Shown piece after piece: positions 15,966 through 19,159 of a stretch of DNA of 19,159 nt (the stretch's first letter is position 1; every line of letters begins with the position of its first letter). The DNA is taken from positions 1 through 19,159 of the forward strand of contig DASTBA010000156.1 of NCBI GenBank assembly GCA_035712285.1. The letters are read 5' to 3'. This stretch comes from CAMLHP01 sp035712285 (lineage in GTDB: Bacteria; Gemmatimonadota; Gemmatimonadetes; Gemmatimonadales; GWC2-71-9). The position numbers were made by a program, and so were the translations under genes. Under the pieces are notes generated by a model. That model was given only the letters and a program-made list of their open reading frames with translations, made no database searches and was not told the DNA's origin.

Positions 15966-16827
15966 ACTCCTGCTGCCGCACCGGCGGCGCGTGCCGTGGG
16001 CCGTGCTCGCGGCGAGCATCGCCGTGCACGGCGCGGTGCTCGTCTGGCTCATGCGCCTGGCATACGTGCCAGCGCTGCTGGTGAGTTCCGGTACGGTGCG
16101 CGCCGCGGAGCTGCTGCCGGTGCCCTCGGTGCGCCTCGCCCCCGCTTTTCCCGCTTTCGCGGGAATGACGGCGGGGGTGACAGGCGCGGCGGCGCGGCGG
16201 CGCGGCGGCCTGACGCCCCGACTGCCCGGCGTGCCGGCGGCACCAGTGCAGACGCCGCCTGCGGGCGACTCGGGTTCGGGCGTGGTGGCGCGACGTGTCG
16301 GTGGCTCGGTACCGATAGCGGCAGGTTTCGCACGGATCGGACCGGCGGAGGCCAGCGGAAAGCTCTGGGTGGCACCGCTTCCCGACACGCCGCGCGAACT
16401 GGCGGCCCGGGTGGCGCGGACCCATGCCGAGCTCGCCGACAGCGCGGTGAAGGCGATCATCCAGGCGTTTCTGGATTCGCTGGCGATGGATCCCGCGGCC
16501 CGTGCGGCGCGGCCGCCCGACTGGACCACGACGATCGCCGGGTCGAAGTTCGGGCTGGATTCGAAGTGGATCTATCTGGCGGGGCTCAAGATTCCGACGG
16601 CGGTCTTGGCCCTGCTGCCGCTGCCGCACGGGAACGACCAGAAGGCGTTCGACCGCTCCGATCTTCTCTACCGGGACCTTCGCGCGGCGGCGCAGCGCTC
16701 GGAGAACATGGCCGAGTTCAAGCAGGCGATCAGGGAAATCAGGGAACGGAAAGAGGCAGAGCGCGAGTTCGAGAAGAATCAGCGTACGCCGCCGCCCGAC
16801 ATCACTCCGGAGGACCCACCCAAGTGA
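15949..16827 (+). CDS. Membrane-anchored protein of unknown function
   Basis: Up to 292 aa from a TTG at 15949, overlapping the aminotransferase stop by 17 bases. A GTG at 15991 is an alternative start, and neither has a well-spaced ribosome site. After a basic patch (HRRR, 11-14) there is one membrane segment (about 16-40) with the AASIAVHGAVLVW pattern reminiscent of TonB-like N-termini. Residues 60-135 are a low-complexity Pro/Ala/Arg/Gly linker that includes translated repeat DNA (FPAFAGM, 67-73, and a GGCGCGGC tandem). A conserved-looking domain follows (about 150-250), with SKFGLDSKWIYLAGLKIPTA (199-218), and then a charged coiled-coil tail ending in a Pro-rich segment. I do not recognise a family. 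It shares a 4-base overlap with the next gene, so the pair probably works together. Confidence 0.6.
   Translation: MRPAPELLLPHRRRVPWAVLAASIAVHGAVLVWLMRLAYVPALLVSSGTVRAAELLPVPSVRLAPAFPAFAGMTAGVTGAAARRRGGLTPRLPGVPAAPVQTPPAGDSGSGVVARRVGGSVPIAAGFARIGPAEASGKLWVAPLPDTPRELAARVARTHAELADSAVKAIIQAFLDSLAMDPAARAARPPDWTTTIAGSKFGLDSKWIYLAGLKIPTAVLALLPLPHGNDQKAFDRSDLLYRDLRAAAQRSENMAEFKQAIREIRERKEAEREFEKNQRTPPPDITPEDPPK
16148..16165. repeat. REP-like palindrome inside a coding region
   Basis: TTCCCGC (16148-16154) and GCGGGAA (16159-16165) form a perfect 7-bp stem with a TTTC loop, followed by TGACGGCGGGGGTGAC. The core resembles the widespread dispersed repeat whose centre reads ATTCCCGCGAAAGCGGGAAT. Here it is translated as part of a low-complexity linker. 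Confidence 0.6.
16183..16209 (+). repeat. 8-bp tandem repeat, GGCGCGGC x 3
   Basis: Three perfect head-to-tail copies of GGCGCGGC (16183-16206) plus three further matching bases lie in the linker of the membrane-anchored gene. Because the unit is 8 bp, gain or loss of one copy would shift the reading frame. Confidence 0.6.
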
Positions 16828-17267
16828 AGCTGCTGGACCTGGAAGAAACCGTGGTCGTCGTCACCGGCTCCACCAGCACGGCGATGGAGCGGGATCGCCC
16901 GCTCGCGCTCTGGCTGCGGGACGAGATTGACCGGCGGGGCGAAGGCCACACCTACCGGCGGGCGGTGGTCACTGACGACGAGGCCTACTTCCGGAGCGAC
17001 GCGCTGCAGCGCCAGCCGACCATCGCCATCGGCGGGCCGGGCGTGAACGCGGTAACCCAGCATTTCTATCCCATGCTGGCCACGGTCTACGCCGAAGAGG
17101 AGCGGGTCTGGGTGCAGGCCAGCTTCGAGACGGAGCAGAAGCGGGCCGGCCTGTGGGGAGTGGATTCAGCCGCGACGTCGGCGGCGGTGGATGCCTTCGT
17201 GGTGCATGGCCACCTGGATGAGCTGCTCCGGAAGATCTGGCAGTTCAGGACCGGGGTGCCGGTGTGA
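16824..17267 (+). CDS. Conserved-looking cytoplasmic protein of unknown function
   Basis: A 147-aa protein from a GTG at 16824, overlapping the previous stop by 4 bases (GTGA), with GGAGG at 16809-16813. It has no signal peptide or membrane segment. The sequence alternates strands and helices: ETVVVVTGSTSTAMERDRPL (7-26), a YRRAVVTDDEAYF stretch, and TIAIGGPGVNAVTQHFYP (67-84), followed by a helix-rich end with VDAFVVHGHLDELLRKIWQF. The VVTGS and IAIGGPG turns suggest a nucleotide- or phosphate-binding-like alpha/beta fold, but there is no full Walker motif. I do not recognise the family. Its coupling to the membrane-anchored protein implies a shared job. Confidence 0.7.
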   Translation: MKLLDLEETVVVVTGSTSTAMERDRPLALWLRDEIDRRGEGHTYRRAVVTDDEAYFRSDALQRQPTIAIGGPGVNAVTQHFYPMLATVYAEEERVWVQASFETEQKRAGLWGVDSAATSAAVDAFVVHGHLDELLRKIWQFRTGVPV

Positions 17268-17298
17268 GTCAATGGTCGGCCGGCGACAGCCCATCGGG

Positions 17299-17383
17299 TA
17301 TGTCACCCCGAGCGTAGCGAGGGGGCCGAAACTGCGGCTGGGCTCAGGCCTCTTCGGCCGCTTTGCGGCCTCAGAGTGACATA
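17299..17383. repeat. Palindromic dispersed-repeat-like element in convergent gap
   Basis: Terminal inverted repeats TATGTCAC (17299-17306) and GTGACATA (17376-17383) enclose a strongly structured interior: ACCCCGAGCGTAGCGAGGGG next to the left end, and a perfect GGCCGC-TTT-GCGGCC hairpin (17356-17370). 'TGTCACCCCGAGCG...GCGAGGGG' is the style of small non-coding dispersed repeats found in many bacterial genomes. It fills most of the 142-base gap between convergent genes and could act as a two-way terminator. No coding potential is apparent. Confidence 0.65.
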
Positions 17384-17409
17384 TCTCCGTTGGTTCGCGA
17401 CCATCGTCC

Positions 17410-17976
17410 CTACAGGTTCTTGAATAAATTGGCCAGCGCCCGGTCCACCAGCTCCGCCGTCTCTCCCTGAATCACCTTCCGCAGCACGTCGGCCGCCTCC
17501 TCGGCGAGGCTGCCGGGATGCTGCCGGTCGTGCGCGTAGCGGACGATGTTGCCCAGCGGCAGCGTGGCCACCGTGGGGTCAGTCTGCTGCTGCTCGTCGG
17601 TGATCGCGGCCTCGTAGGCCGAACTCGGCACGCTCGACGCCCAGGGCTCCTCGGGCTCGTCGCCGTCCTCGTCATCCTGAAGCTCCTCCGGCACCGGCAC
17701 CACCGCAAAGAGCTGGCACTGGAGCCCCGGCGGGGCCTCCCGGGCGAGGAGAACCACCTGCACCGGCTCCCCCAGGAGCCGGTATTCCTGGATCTGCTGC
17801 CACGCCTCCGGCGGCATGACGCAGCGGGAAATCAGGCGATCGCCCCGGTACGTACCCATGCACACCATGCCTTCCGGCGTGCGCTCGTCTTCCAGCAGCT
17901 CGGCGCGCAGCTCCACGGGGCCCTGCGTCGCAGCCAGCGCCACCGGGGTCGGATCCTGTTCGGGCGTGTCGTTCAT
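17410..17976 (-). CDS. Acidic protein of unknown function
   Basis: A 188-aa, very acidic soluble protein with no signal peptide. Residues 20-97 look like a compact beta-rich domain (VELRAELLED, GTYRGDRLISRCVMPPEAW, EPVQVVLLARE, QCQLFAVVPVP). They are followed by an acidic disordered linker (100-112, almost all Asp/Glu) and a helical C-terminus (NIVRYAHDRQHPGSLAEEAA to LFKNL, within 143-188). It begins 8 bases after the stop of the CapA-like gene, so the two probably share a transcript. There is no Shine-Dalgarno sequence before the ATG at 17976. Translation may depend on coupling to the upstream stop. I do not recognise the family. Confidence 0.68.
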   Translation of the reverse strand: MNDTPEQDPTPVALAATQGPVELRAELLEDERTPEGMVCMGTYRGDRLISRCVMPPEAWQQIQEYRLLGEPVQVVLLAREAPPGLQCQLFAVVPVPEELQDDEDGDEPEEPWASSVPSSAYEAAITDEQQQTDPTVATLPLGNIVRYAHDRQHPGSLAEEAADVLRKVIQGETAELVDRALANLFKNL

Positions 17977-17984
17977 GCCGAAGG

Positions 17985-19157
17985 TTAGTGTGGTGCGCGG
18001 GTCGGCGGGAGGACTGCTCCGGCATCGGTGATGATGGCCGCGGCGGATCCGAAGTCTTCCTGAGAAAGCCGGCGTACCAGCGGGATCGCCTGACGCTTCG
18101 GATCGGGTGCCGGCCCCATGCGCGGGCGCTGGATCATCGGAACCAGCGTGCCGCCGAGATACCGGCCGTCGCCACCGAACTCGAGGTGCAGCACCGCGGT
18201 GATGCCCAGCGGCCCCTGGAGGCTGAATCCGCGATAGGTGGCGAAGTTCCCGAGCGAGTAGGCGACCGGCTTGCCGCGATAGAACTCGATGCCGCGGAGC
18301 ACGTGCGGGCCGTGGCCGATGACGGCGTCGGCGCCGGCGTCAATCATGAGGTGTGCCCACGTCCGGAGCTCGCCCCGCGGTTCGGTCGCCAGGGACTCGG
18401 GGACCATCCCCACGTGCTGCGCATTCACCCCCTCGGCACCGCCATGGAAGGTGACAATGACGACATTCGCCACCTGCCGCACCGAATCCACGATGGCGCG
18501 ACTCGCGGCCGAGTCCAGCAGGTTATACGAGAAGGGGTAGGTGCTGAATCCCACCAGTGCGACCACCGACAGACTATCGCCGCGGCGGATGCTGTCGAGC
18601 GCGATGGAGCCGAGGGGGCCGTAGTGCCGGAGCGCCAGGGAATCGAGCGTGACGGCGGTGGAGGCGCGGCCGGCATCGCCGAGATCGCCGGAGTGGTTGT
18701 TGGCCAGGTTGAGGTGCGTGAAGCCGGCGTCCTTGAGGCGCCTGGCAAGCCACGTGGGTGTCCGGAACGCGTAGCAGTTGGGCTTGACCCTTTCCCGGCC
18801 GCGCCGTCGCTCGATGCACTTTTCGGATGTGCCGGTGTCGGCCAGCACTCCTTCGAGGTTGCCGACGACGAGGTCTCCCTTGAGCGTGCTTGCGGCGGCC
18901 CGGAGCAGGGCTCGCCCGCTGTCGGGCGGCAGTCCGTCAGGCAGCGTCGCCGTGCCGAGGTTGATGTCGCCGGTGAAGGCGGCGGCGATGCTGGAAAGGC
19001 GGGGTGGGGGAGCGGGAGCCGCGGGTGCCGGCACCGGCTGGGGCGGTGGAGCCACCTCCGGCTGTGCCGGTCCTGGTACGGGTGATGGCGCCACCGGAGC
19101 CGGCCGCGCGCATGCGGCGGCCAGCAGGAGAATCCCGGGAGGCAGCCAGCGTCTCAC
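17985..19157 (-). CDS. CapA-like metallophosphatase lipoprotein
   Basis: A 390-aa member of the CapA/PgsA superfamily (PGA_cap, calcineurin-like metallophosphatase fold). The N-terminus is a lipoprotein-type signal with the candidate lipidated Cys at C16 (LLAAAC, with Ala instead of the usual Leu at -3), then a Pro/Ala-rich linker to residue 52. Metal-site motifs occur in order: FTGDINLG (61-68), GNLEG (99-103), LNLANNHSGD (149-158), VTFHGG (235-240), IGHGPHV (280-286) and YSLGNF (300-305). Classic CapA takes part in poly-gamma-glutamate capsule assembly, but no capB or capC genes are seen, and stand-alone homologues have other or unknown roles. The GTG start is two bases from the window end, so a longer N-terminus is possible, although the signal peptide looks complete. 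Confidence 0.85.
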   Translation of the reverse strand: MRRWLPPGILLLAAACARPAPVAPSPVPGPAQPEVAPPPQPVPAPAAPAPPPRLSSIAAAFTGDINLGTATLPDGLPPDSGRALLRAAASTLKGDLVVGNLEGVLADTGTSEKCIERRRGRERVKPNCYAFRTPTWLARRLKDAGFTHLNLANNHSGDLGDAGRASTAVTLDSLALRHYGPLGSIALDSIRRGDSLSVVALVGFSTYPFSYNLLDSAASRAIVDSVRQVANVVIVTFHGGAEGVNAQHVGMVPESLATEPRGELRTWAHLMIDAGADAVIGHGPHVLRGIEFYRGKPVAYSLGNFATYRGFSLQGPLGITAVLHLEFGGDGRYLGGTLVPMIQRPRMGPAPDPKRQAIPLVRRLSQEDFGSAAAIITDAGAVLPPTRAPH

Positions 19158-19159
19158 CC

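Noticed and set aside
17268..17409. A small RNA gene or tRNA in the convergent gap
   Set aside because: The hairpins fit a dispersed palindromic repeat. There is no tRNA cloverleaf or CCA end, and no clear promoter.
1..19159. CRISPR array, prophage, transposase, toxin-antitoxin or known defence genes
   Set aside because: No regularly spaced repeats were seen and no matching protein motifs were found on either strand.

Overview
The window is about 19 kb of very GC-rich, densely coding bacterial chromosome. It has no phage, transposase, CRISPR or RNA gene that I can see. The gene content suggests the Gemmatimonadota or a related high-GC group: a DUF4159/DUF4175 operon, an LL-diaminopimelate aminotransferase-like enzyme, a RadC-like/DinG fusion helicase, GTG starts and many 4-nt gene overlaps. 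This is a judgement from protein style, not from a search.

Region 1 (1-3044, minus strand). pdxJ (vitamin B6 synthesis) is followed by a 570-aa protein with degenerate histidine-phosphotransfer (HPt)-like helices, and then by a flippase-like LPG-synthase membrane protein cut by the left edge.

Region 2 (3045-4088). A small secreted protein runs divergently from pdxJ and converges on a methylmalonyl-CoA epimerase-like VOC enzyme. That enzyme is in turn divergent from trxA.

Region 3 (4089-14729, plus strand). Seven genes are packed with overlaps or gaps of at most a few bases: trxA, rsmI, DUF4159, DUF4175 (1086 aa), a TPR protein, a Tat-exported protein of the family often labelled 'asparagine synthetase B', and a DinG-type helicase with an N-terminal RadC-like JAMM domain. 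The four middle genes form a cell-envelope module. Related modules elsewhere often sit beside MoxR, DUF58 and BatA genes, which are absent here.

Region 4 (14769-17267, plus strand). A DapL-like aminotransferase is followed by two unrecognised overlapping genes. The first is membrane-anchored and carries a REP-like palindrome and an 8-bp tandem repeat within its reading frame.

Region 5 (17268-19159). A dispersed-repeat-like palindromic element of about 85 bp fills the convergent gap. It is followed on the minus strand by an acidic protein of unknown function and a CapA-like metallophosphatase lipoprotein.

The best candidates for something under-described are the DUF4159/DUF4175/TPR/Tat module and the RadC-DinG fusion. 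No gap between genes exceeds 300 bases.
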